From positions 203,743 to 267,742 of the forward strand of contig JAFVXW010000029.1 of the NCBI GenBank assembly GCA_017500935.1: 64,000 nucleotides of DNA, read 5' to 3'. Origin of the DNA: Lachnospiraceae bacterium. Lineage in GTDB: Bacteria; Bacillota; Clostridia; Lachnospirales; Lachnospiraceae. The position numbers were made by a program, and so were the translations under genes. The notes below the pieces were generated by a model that saw only the letters and a list, made by a program, of their open reading frames with translations, was not told where the DNA came from and searched no databases. Positions 26,438 to 33,345 of the stretch are shown piece by piece. Every line of letters begins with the position of its first letter. Positions within the stretch are counted from its first letter, which is position 1.

Positions 26438-26800
26438 ATATTATGATTGAAAAGAATTTGACAGAAAAACTCCAATTGAACTGAATAGTATATGTCAAAA
26501 AGGAGCAAGGTTAAGATATACTTTGTTCCTTTTTATTGAGTATTTATTAATAACAAATCAATGGGTCAGTTATACAGATCAATACTTATTTCGGACAGAG
26601 AGTTAGAAAAATATTATATTACTTTTACAAAGCTGGGTGAAAAATCACCTGGCTTTTTTTGTCAAGCCACAAATTGGGTCCCTAAATGGGGGTAAGGGAC
26701 ACTACCAGTACGCCGAAATAAAAGTAATTATAATTTATAATATACACACACCCATCTAATGGAACGAAAAACATATCCGAAAACTTAAGGAGGTTGTTTC
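26438..26800 (+). other. 363-bp region between MerR and the replication module
   Basis: It holds a terminator (26631-26660), a small dyad (GTCCC at 26678-26682 with GGGAC at 26696-26700) and an AT-rich tract before RepA. No gene is visible. The dyad and AT tract could be part of a replication origin or RepA autoregulation site; that is inference. Confidence 0.5.
26631..26660 (+). terminator. Rho-independent terminator after the MerR gene region
   Basis: AGCTGGGTGA pairs with TCACCTGGCT (one G-T pair) around a 4-nt loop, followed by T7. Confidence 0.9.
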
Positions 26801-27313
26801 ATGGAATGTTATTTTATGCAAGTAGAAACACAATTACCGATATATTATCCATTGCCCAAATTTATTCTGAAATTAAAAATTTCCAGTACAGCGAAAATAT
26901 TGTATTCATTGCTGCTGAACAGAATGAACCTCTCACAGAAGAACGCATGGGAGGATGAGAGCGGGAATGTATTTATTGTGTATCCGTTGGAAGAGTTGGC
27001 ACGGGATATGGATAGGGGAATGACGGCAATAAAAACGGCATTAAACGAATTGGGAAAAATGGGATTGGTAGAGCGAGTGCGTCCTGAATTTGGCAGGGCA
27101 AATCATTTGTATGTCAAAATTCCACAGGATGTGGACATGGTCGGAAAACCGCCTGTAGTAAGGTCAGAAAACCGCCTTTCAGTTGGTCAGAAAACCGTCT
27201 CTAAGATAGCCGGATTTCAGCCTCCTAATAACAATACAAAATTACTTTACGGAAATAACCAGAGAGAGATAGGGTATGTGGATTATTCATATGAGGAAGG
27301 TGAAAGTCTGTGA
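26801..27313 (+). CDS. Replication initiator protein, RepA N-terminal domain type
   Basis: The 170-residue protein has the winged-helix RepA_N pattern: YYPLPKFILKLKISSTAKILYSLLLNRMNLSQKN, then VYPLEELARDMDRGMTAIKTALNELGKMGLVERV. It ends soon after this domain, as in compact elements where a DnaC-like ATPase is separate. AAGGAGG lies 11 nt before the ATG. Such proteins bind an origin and start replication of plasmids and integrative elements, so the excised circle may replicate. The last codon overlaps the alternative GTG start of the next gene. Confidence 0.85.
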   Translation: MECYFMQVETQLPIYYPLPKFILKLKISSTAKILYSLLLNRMNLSQKNAWEDESGNVFIVYPLEELARDMDRGMTAIKTALNELGKMGLVERVRPEFGRANHLYVKIPQDVDMVGKPPVVRSENRLSVGQKTVSKIAGFQPPNNNTKLLYGNNQREIGYVDYSYEEGESL

Positions 27314-28158
27314 GAGTTACAGATAAAACGGTTGAGAGAAGTATAATGGCAGAAACCAGTGACTATAGGGGAAACGATGGGGTACTACATTGTGGGATTT
27401 GTCATGAGGCAAAAGAAGCATTTTATCCCGCTGGGATGGAGTGGCTTGGAAAGAAAAAACATCCGCGGATGTGTGCTTGTTACAGAGAAGAATGTGAACA
27501 GGAAGAAAAGCGGGTACGGCATAAGGAACATGAACTGTTTGTGGAACGGTTGAGGGCCAATTGTTTTTCAGCATCTCATATGTACAGATGGTGTTTTCGG
27601 AACGACAATGGCAGAAATCCTAAAATGAAAATAGCAAAAGAGTATGTTGATGCCTGGGAGGAAAATGAAAAAGGAAATCGGGGTCTGCTCTTTTGGGGAG
27701 GAGTTGGTACAGGGAAATCTTTTATGGCAGGATGTATTGCCAATGAACTGCTGGAAATTGAAGTTTCCGTGCGTATGACAAATTTTGCAGAAATTCTGAA
27801 TGAACTTAACCGTTCTGATACGGATCGGAATGCATATATTCAGAAATTGTGTAAATTCAGATTATTGATCATAGATGATTTGGGCATGGAACGTGGGACT
27901 GATTATGGTATGGAGCAGGTTTACAATGTGATCGATGCCAGATATCGTTCCGGAAAGCCTTTGATCGTTACAACAAATCTATCGCTGCAGGAAATGAAAA
28001 ATGAGACAAATATGGCACGAAAGCGTATTTATGACAGGATTTTGACTATGTGCATTCCTGTTCAGATACAGGGGACCAACATGCGGCAGGAAGAACAGCG
28101 GGAGAAGTTCAGGGGATTTTCGAAATCTATAGGACTATTTCAAAAACAGGATTCATAG
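27310..28158 (+). CDS. DnaC/IstB-like AAA+ ATPase, helicase loader
   Basis: The 282-residue protein has a small Cys-rich N-terminal segment (LHCGICHEAKE and RMCACYREECEQEE) and a AAA+ domain with Walker A GGVGTGKSF, Walker B LLIIDDLGMERGTDYGMEQVYNVID and sensor 1 LIVTTNLSL. DnaC-type proteins load the replicative helicase. Next to RepA this makes a two-gene replication module. Translation may start at GTG 27310, overlapping the RepA stop, or at ATG 27346. Confidence 0.9.
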   Translation: MRVTDKTVERSIMAETSDYRGNDGVLHCGICHEAKEAFYPAGMEWLGKKKHPRMCACYREECEQEEKRVRHKEHELFVERLRANCFSASHMYRWCFRNDNGRNPKMKIAKEYVDAWEENEKGNRGLLFWGGVGTGKSFMAGCIANELLEIEVSVRMTNFAEILNELNRSDTDRNAYIQKLCKFRLLIIDDLGMERGTDYGMEQVYNVIDARYRSGKPLIVTTNLSLQEMKNETNMARKRIYDRILTMCIPVQIQGTNMRQEEQREKFRGFSKSIGLFQKQDS

Positions 28159-28200
28159 GATTGGACAAAGGTTAAACAAGAAGGAGGTGGATGCTTCGCT

Positions 28201-28377
28201 GTGAAGAAACGAAAATTGAATTATCGCTTTCATAATCCCAATACAGTAGAAGCAACCGCTGATGTTTTATTAAAAGTTTTTATTGAAGCGAATTCGAAAA
28301 AGGTGGAAAATGCAATTCAGGAAGCTGCGGAGCAGATTTCGGGAGAAAACAAGTCTGATGAGGGGCATTCGGCGTGA
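28201..28377 (+). CDS. Small protein of the RepA/DnaC module (58 residues)
   Basis: AAGGAGGTGG at 28181-28190 precedes GTG 28201. The product begins KKRKLNYRFHNPNTVEATADVLLKVFIEANSKKVE (read in pieces) and ends acidic. Small proteins with the NYRFHNPN motif commonly follow DnaC-like genes in clostridial mobile elements, as far as I recall. The function is unknown. A small accessory protein of this size could also serve as an excision factor for the recombinase; that is speculation. Confidence 0.7.
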   Translation: MKKRKLNYRFHNPNTVEATADVLLKVFIEANSKKVENAIQEAAEQISGENKSDEGHSA

Positions 28378-28516
28378 TATGTGTCGGATGTCCTTAATTT
28401 TTTTGTTTTTGAGAATTACAACGATATATATGAGATAAAATCTCATATATTGTTTACAAAATATAAAAATAGGATATAATAAAATATGAAAAGGAATAAA
28501 AGTGGAGGTGACGATT

Positions 28517-29740
28517 ATGTTATGCCAATTTACCGTAAAAAATTATAAAAGCATTAGAGATGAAGTGACTTTCGATATGCAGGCTGCGGCAATTTCTGAA
28601 CACGAAGATAAAATAATTACAGATAGAGATGGAGAAACGTTTTTACCCGTTTCTGCATTGTATGGACCTAATGGTGGGGGTAAATCAAATGTGTTGGAAG
28701 CTCTGCATACATTAGCAGCGAAAGTACTCCGTCCATTATATGCAACTGGCGATAATGATGAGCGTGTCTTTCTTCAGAGGAAATTGATTATTGAACCTTT
28801 TGCTTTTTCGGAAGAAGCAAAAAGTGAACCGACAGAATTTGAAATCTTTTTCCGTACAGAGATGGCGGAATATAGATATATCCTGCACGTGAAACGTGAT
28901 ACTGTTGTTTATGAAAGTCTGGATCGAGTGAAGTTAGATACAGGAAGAAGATCAGCATTGTTTGAGCGTGATACAGAAATTGCATTAAAAGGTGGATTTG
29001 CTAAGTTAAAGATTAGTGATGAATTATCATCTACATTGCCTCTGTTGTCATATCTTGGAATCACATATAAGAAGAATGAAATTGTAAAAGATGTTTTGGA
29101 ATGGTTTGAATACGGAATTGATTTCCTGAATTATGGCAATCCAATAGAAGAACTTCGGATGGCAGTATCCAATTCGGATGATGTAAAACAGTTGATGTTA
29201 GATATGATTCAGGAAATGGATTTAGATATTGTAGATTTCCGTGTAACTGAAGACGAAAATGACAAAATAGACGTATATACAAAACATCGGGTAGAAGGAT
29301 ATGAAACGGAACTGAATTTGCTGGAAGAATCCAGTGGTACCAAGAAGTTATTTGGATTAATGCCTTTTATTGCTGCAAGTTTATTAAATGGAACTGTTCT
29401 GGTGATTGATGAATTGGATGCTAAAATACATCCGGTATTGTTACGGCATATTATTATGATGTTCAGTGATATGGCGATCAACAAGAAAAAAGCACAGTTG
29501 ATATTTACATCCCATGATTTATCTACTATGAACAGTGAAGTGTTCCGTAGAGATGAAATTTGGTTTGTGGCGAAAGGAAATGCTCAGAATTCTAAGATAT
29601 ATTCCCTTGTAGAGTTTAAAAATGAAAAGGGAGAGTCTGTTCGCAAGGATGCAAAATTCGATAAACAGTATCTTGAAGGAAAGTATGGGGCGGATCCATA
29701 CCTGAGAAGAATTATAGATTGGGGGAAAGTTAATGCCTAA
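28517..29740 (+). CDS. AAA15/OLD-like ATPase, RloA-type partner of RloB
   Basis: The 407-residue protein is an ABC/SMC-like ATPase. It opens CQFTVKNYKSIRDEVTFDM, then Walker A at residues 50-57 (GPNGGGKS), and near the C-terminus Walker B VLVIDELDAKIHP and FTSHDLSTMN. This AAA15 layout is typical of phage-defence ATPases of OLD, Gabija, PARIS and RloAB type. GGAGGTGA supports ATG 28517. It overlaps the next gene by 8 bp, so the two products are probably made together and act as a complex. Confidence 0.88.
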   Translation: MLCQFTVKNYKSIRDEVTFDMQAAAISEHEDKIITDRDGETFLPVSALYGPNGGGKSNVLEALHTLAAKVLRPLYATGDNDERVFLQRKLIIEPFAFSEEAKSEPTEFEIFFRTEMAEYRYILHVKRDTVVYESLDRVKLDTGRRSALFERDTEIALKGGFAKLKISDELSSTLPLLSYLGITYKKNEIVKDVLEWFEYGIDFLNYGNPIEELRMAVSNSDDVKQLMLDMIQEMDLDIVDFRVTEDENDKIDVYTKHRVEGYETELNLLEESSGTKKLFGLMPFIAASLLNGTVLVIDELDAKIHPVLLRHIIMMFSDMAINKKKAQLIFTSHDLSTMNSEVFRRDEIWFVAKGNAQNSKIYSLVEFKNEKGESVRKDAKFDKQYLEGKYGADPYLRRIIDWGKVNA

Positions 29741-30428
29741 AAAAGCAGAAATGGAGAAGTGGAAAAAGAAGCGCCGCCAGGAGCATCTGGAATTAAAGAA
29801 ATACCGCTACTATATATTCTGCGAAGGCCAGCAGACAGAACCTCAATATTTTGCAGGATTTAAAAAGCTCATAGAAGAAAATCCAGTGTATAAGGACATG
29901 GTTCTGATTGGGATAGAACCTTGTCAGGCGGAAACCATGCGTGTAATTGGTATGGCAGAGGAATATGTGAGAAAAAATAAAATAAAAAAGGGACAAATTT
30001 GGTGCGTTTATGATAAGGATAGCTTTCCTCCGGAACGCTTTAATGGAGTTGTAGAACGGGCTGAGAGTTTGAATAAAGAGAATCCTGAACTGCAGTATCA
30101 CACCGCATGGAGTAATGAGTGCATTGAGTTCTGGTTTCTGTTGCATTTTGCCTACTATACTGCAAATAATCATCGATCAGAGTATATTTCTTTTCTGAAT
30201 AATAAGTTCAGAGAATTAGGAATCGGGAAATATCAGAAGAATATGAAGAACATTTTTGAGATTCTGATGGATAAAGGTAATCCAAAGGTGGCAATTCGGT
30301 ACGCAAAGAGGATATATAAAGAAGGGGAATATAGAACGCCAACTGAAATTGCTCCGGGGACGAAGGTGTATGAGTTGGTTGAGGAACTGGCGAAGTATTT
30401 GCCGGAGGAAGTGAAAACAAGGTTTTAA
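29733..30428 (+). CDS. rloB: RloB-family protein, TOPRIM-like nuclease candidate
   Basis: The 231-residue protein has a basic N-terminus (KKAEMEKWKKKRRQEH), then YYIFCEGQQTEPQYF, where the Glu is the first TOPRIM-like acidic residue. Next come IWCVYDKDSFP (acidic pair) and AWSNECIEFWFLLHF, the RloB signature. RloB was named from restriction-linked ORFs in Campylobacter type I R-M loci. Coupled with an AAA15 ATPase it is likely an abortive-infection or nuclease effector. The start overlaps the ATPase stop (ATGCCTAA). Confidence 0.85.
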   Translation: MPKKAEMEKWKKKRRQEHLELKKYRYYIFCEGQQTEPQYFAGFKKLIEENPVYKDMVLIGIEPCQAETMRVIGMAEEYVRKNKIKKGQIWCVYDKDSFPPERFNGVVERAESLNKENPELQYHTAWSNECIEFWFLLHFAYYTANNHRSEYISFLNNKFRELGIGKYQKNMKNIFEILMDKGNPKVAIRYAKRIYKEGEYRTPTEIAPGTKVYELVEELAKYLPEEVKTRF

Positions 30429-30476
30429 CGGAAACATCTGTGATAATAAGGCTAAAATAAGGAGGGGTAAGGTATT

Positions 30477-31310
30477 ATGATTGAGTATACAAAAGATATT
30501 GTGATGAAAATGTGTAATGATCCATTATTGCTTGGAGTGCTGGCTATATTAAGTATTGTGATTTCGATAGTGGGAATAATTCCAGCTTTTAGAGGAAGAA
30601 GATTATCGTACAGAAGGTTAGATTTCCCTTTTTTGAAAGCCTCTTTTGGTAGTGATGCTCTTAAAAAAGTGTTTGTGGAACCAATAGGGCAAATAGCAGG
30701 TGTAGAGTTTGCAATTTGGAATAGTGGAAGAAAATACATTAATTGTAGTGATATGGCAAGAAAGGAACCACTGCGGATAGTTGCACTAAATGGTAGCAAA
30801 ATTTTACAGGGGGAATTGTCATATTCATCATGTGAATATTGTGATGTGAATTGTATCATTAATGAGAATCAAAAAGAAATATTGATTGATTTTGATTATT
30901 TAGAATGCGAAGAAGGTTGTATTGTAAATGTAGTTTATGAAGGTAATAAAGAAGATATTAAGGTGTTGGGAGTTATAAGGGGAAAAAAGCAAATAGAGGA
31001 TTCGCAGTCTGTAATGGAATGTTTCAAACGAAACAAGATAATTTATAAAGTGTTAACATCCAAGGCGTTTAGTTGGATAGTAATTTTCTTTTGCTATTTT
31101 ATGTGCCCAGTAGCATTCTTGCAGTCGGGAAATTTTTGGGCTATAGAAAACAATTTTTTTGATATTCCAAATACATTAGGTGGAAGAATAGTTGATTTCA
31201 TTGTAATGGGACTTTTAATATTGTTTTCGATAGGGGTCTCGATACCGTTTGCTATGCGTTTGTTTAAACCTAGATTTCCAAAGGATTTAGAGTCTCACTT
31301 TGGAAAATAG
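30477..31310 (+). CDS. Membrane protein of unknown function next to the RloAB pair
   Basis: The 277-residue protein has one N-terminal membrane segment (residues about 17-38), a beta-rich soluble middle with several Cys (SSCEYCDVNC and EEGC) and two C-terminal membrane segments (about 200-222 and 243-265). I recognise no family. It starts 48 bp after RloB behind GGAGGGG. Its place suggests a third component of the defence locus or an independent cargo gene. It is the last cargo gene before the recombinase. Confidence 0.7.
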   Translation: MIEYTKDIVMKMCNDPLLLGVLAILSIVISIVGIIPAFRGRRLSYRRLDFPFLKASFGSDALKKVFVEPIGQIAGVEFAIWNSGRKYINCSDMARKEPLRIVALNGSKILQGELSYSSCEYCDVNCIINENQKEILIDFDYLECEEGCIVNVVYEGNKEDIKVLGVIRGKKQIEDSQSVMECFKRNKIIYKVLTSKAFSWIVIFFCYFMCPVAFLQSGNFWAIENNFFDIPNTLGGRIVDFIVMGLLILFSIGVSIPFAMRLFKPRFPKDLESHFGK

Positions 31311-31370
31311 TTAACTAAAGGTGATTTTTATACACTTTTCTCAATTTTCTAGGAGGAAAACCAAGTGTTC

Positions 31371-31413
31371 AACCAAGGCATTATTGAATGATTTCGATAA
31401 TGCCTTGGTTTTC
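31371..31413 (+). terminator. Hairpin terminator before the recombinase
   Basis: A perfect 14-bp stem (31371-31384 with 31397-31410) and 12-nt loop are followed by a modest T-rich tail. It separates cargo transcription from the recombinase promoter. Confidence 0.8.
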
Positions 31414-31415
31414 TG

Positions 31416-31443
31416 TTTACAATCCCCTATTTCACGATATAAT
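31416..31443 (+). promoter_or_regulatory. Near-consensus sigma-A promoter of the recombinase
   Basis: TTTACA (31416-31421), a 16-nt spacer and TATAAT (31438-31443) lie 46 bp before the recombinase ATG. No sigma-E-like CATACANT box is visible here. Confidence 0.75.
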
Positions 31444-31477
31444 AAAGATGTAACAGAACAATAAAGATATAACAGAA
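31441..31477 (+). repeat. Tandem 18-bp repeats over the recombinase transcription start
   Basis: AATAAAGATGTAACAGAA (31441-31458) and AATAAAGATATAACAGAA (31460-31477) differ at one base and are offset by 19 bp. They overlap the -10 box and predicted start site, so they may form an operator. Confidence 0.7.
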
Positions 31478-31489
31478 AGGTATCCATAT

Positions 31490-33112
31490 ATGAACATCGC
31501 AGCATACTGCCGTGTCTCCACCGACACAGCCGATCAGTTAAACAGTCTGGAAGCGCAGAAAGAGTTTTCCTCCGAATATACAAAACGCACCGGTGACATC
31601 TTAGTTAAATTATATGCAGATGAGGGCATTTCCGGAACCAAAATCAAAAATCGTAAGGAATTTCTTCGCATGATGGCAGATGCGGAGAAGGGATTATTTG
31701 ATATGGTGGTGGTAAAAGATATTTCCCGTTTCGCCAGAAATACAGTGGATCTGCTGCAGAATGTCCGTAAATTAAAGGCTCTTGGCATTGAAACCCAGTT
31801 CCTGACAGCCAACATGACCAGTATGGGCAACAGCGAATTTGTTCTGACCATTTTTGGAGCATTAGCCCAGGAAGAAAGCGCCAATACCTCCAAGCGTGTG
31901 AAGTTTGGGAAGAAAATGAATGCAGAAAAAGGGCGGGTTCCCAACATTGTATATGGTTATGACAAAACAATCGGAGATTATTTCAATTTGGAAATCAATG
32001 AGGAAGAGGCGAAGGTTGTAAGACAAATTTATGAATGGTACATAAGAGACGGACATGGTGCCCTGAAGATTGCGAACATGCTCAATGAAAAAGGCTATAA
32101 GACAAAGCGCAACTGTAAGTGGAGCCAGAATGCCATTTGTCGTATCCTGACCAATGAGATTTATACAGGAAAGATCATTAACGGAAAACAGGAAGTAAGC
32201 GATTTCCTGACAGGACAGAGAAAAGAGAAAGATGAAACAGAATGGTATGTGGTGGAACGTCCGGAAATCAGAATTATTGATGATGAATCTTTTGAACGGG
32301 CACAGGAGATCATGCACGGGCGGTATGATGCGTTCAAACTTACCCATGAACGGGAAAGCAATAAATATTTGTTTTCAACGCTGATTAAATGTAAGGAGTG
32401 TGGATGGTCTTTCCGCAGAACAGTTCGTACCTACAAGAATACGTATGTGCGTTGGGTTTGTTCCGGCAGAAACGGAAAAGGGGCAGACAGCTGTCCCAAC
32501 AAAACAACAGTAGATGAAGAGGAACTGATCGAAGTTCTGCAGGAATATTTTGCAAATGTATTGAAGCAGAAGAAAAAGGTTATCAATTATGTAGTGAATG
32601 AATTTCAGCGGGTTTATAAAGCGAAGGACGAAAATCTGGAATACGAAAAGGAACTGAACGTACAGCTTACTAAACTGAAAAAATCCCGTGAAAAATATAT
32701 GGATATGTATACCGATGATCTGATTTCCAGAGAGGAATTAAATGAAAGAATCGGTGGAATGCGTAAGGAAATCGAGCGTCTGGAAAATGAACTGAAAATG
32801 GTGTCTTATCATCTGACCAAAGGCAATCAATTGGAAGCAATCCTGAATAATACCTTTAAAACCATCGAAGATATTACGGATGTACATCAGATGACGAATA
32901 TACAGTTGAAGAAACTGATTCAGAAGATTGAAGTGGATAAAGATGGAAATGTGGATATTTATCTGCGTTTGCTGGGAGATTTGGGATTGGATGAGACCAT
33001 ACTGATAGAGGATGCTCCTGGCAGTAATCACAATGATACTTGTGAAGAGGAGGGTATTGGATTTGAAATAAACACTGTCAAAACCGTTCCAAATGGTAAC
33101 GACCACACATAA
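31490..33112 (+). CDS. Large serine recombinase (SpoIVCA-like integrase/excisionase)
   Basis: The 540-residue protein has the resolvase catalytic domain at residues 1-145. Ser10 in AAYCRVST is the nucleophile, and DISRFARN carries further active-site residues. A recombinase domain follows (about 160-260; GYKTKRNCKWSQNAICRILTNEIYTG read in parts), then a zinc ribbon (CKECGW and WVCSGRNGKGADSCPN) and a coiled coil (about 370-450). It is the right-most gene of the element, and its stop TAA (33110-33112) overlaps the attachment core. Part of that stop is donated by host spoIIID. After excision the frame would continue 14 residues further. The protein is the likely catalyst of integration into, and removal from, spoIIID. 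Confidence 0.97.
   Translation: MNIAAYCRVSTDTADQLNSLEAQKEFSSEYTKRTGDILVKLYADEGISGTKIKNRKEFLRMMADAEKGLFDMVVVKDISRFARNTVDLLQNVRKLKALGIETQFLTANMTSMGNSEFVLTIFGALAQEESANTSKRVKFGKKMNAEKGRVPNIVYGYDKTIGDYFNLEINEEEAKVVRQIYEWYIRDGHGALKIANMLNEKGYKTKRNCKWSQNAICRILTNEIYTGKIINGKQEVSDFLTGQRKEKDETEWYVVERPEIRIIDDESFERAQEIMHGRYDAFKLTHERESNKYLFSTLIKCKECGWSFRRTVRTYKNTYVRWVCSGRNGKGADSCPNKTTVDEEELIEVLQEYFANVLKQKKKVINYVVNEFQRVYKAKDENLEYEKELNVQLTKLKKSREKYMDMYTDDLISREELNERIGGMRKEIERLENELKMVSYHLTKGNQLEAILNNTFKTIEDITDVHQMTNIQLKKLIQKIEVDKDGNVDIYLRLLGDLGLDETILIEDAPGSNHNDTCEEEGIGFEINTVKTVPNGNDHT
33079..33111 (+). other. attR: right junction of the spoIIID element
   Basis: The arm CAAAACCGTTCCA (33079-33091) is the exact reverse complement of the arm at 14350-14362. 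The core ACATA (33107-33111) matches attL. In the joined circle the dyad centre falls between C and A of the core. Confidence 0.88.
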
Positions 33113-33260
33113 AGACATCACCGAGCGCTTGGAATCCATCAATCCATCCTTAGCCCGGCAGGCCAGAACCGTGTTGGATGTTAACAAATCCGAACGTCAC
33201 ATCCGCGGCGGTCTGGCGACCAGAGAAAAATATCTGCATCACAGTGCAAAAACGATGTGA
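33111..33260 (+). pseudogene. spoIIID: spoIIID 3' half, interrupted by the integrated element
   Basis: The 49 codons read KDITERLESINPSLARQART and VLDVNKSERHIRGGLATREK, then YLHHSAKTM and TGA. This is the conserved C-terminal half of SpoIIID, including the basic SERHIRGG segment. It continues exactly from codon 38 of the 5' half with no base lost or gained. In the integrated state an in-frame ATG at 33093 could give a 55-residue fragment, but no ribosome-binding site is visible. The C-terminal region contributes to DNA binding in B. subtilis SpoIIID, so neither half should be fully active alone. Confidence 0.95.
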
Positions 33261-33269
33261 AAAGCAGCA

Positions 33270-33299
33270 TTGCTTCCCGGGAGAACACGATTGTATAAT
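33270..33299 (+). promoter_or_regulatory. Promoter of the sialidase gene
   Basis: TTGCTT (33270-33275), an 18-nt spacer and TATAAT (33294-33299) lie just after spoIIID and 46 bp before the sialidase start. Confidence 0.6.
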
Positions 33300-33345
33300 T
33301 ATAATATAGAGATAAAACTATTCATTTCATCCGGGAGGAAGATCT

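Larger units (their letters stand above)
14332..33107 (+). mobile_element. 18.8-kb serine-recombinase element inserted in spoIIID (skin-like)
   Basis: The element spans 18,776 bp from attL to attR. Its boundaries follow from the split spoIIID gene, the shared ACATA core and matching inverted arms. It encodes a terminal large serine recombinase (31490-33112), a RepA/DnaC-like module with a small partner (26801-28377), an ATPase/RloB pair, an ABC exporter pair and several XRE-HTH fusions. Its coding sequence is visibly more AT-rich than that of the flanking glycan genes. I found no relaxase, coupling protein, capsid or tail gene. Removal at the core restores an intact 87-codon spoIIID. This mirrors the sigK intervening (skin) element of Bacillus and Clostridioides, but in a different mother-cell gene. 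Confidence 0.93.

Noticed and set aside
27310-28158. IS21 transposase helper (IstB)
   Set aside because: No IstA-like transposase or terminal inverted repeats are nearby; pairing with RepA favours a DnaC-like replication role.
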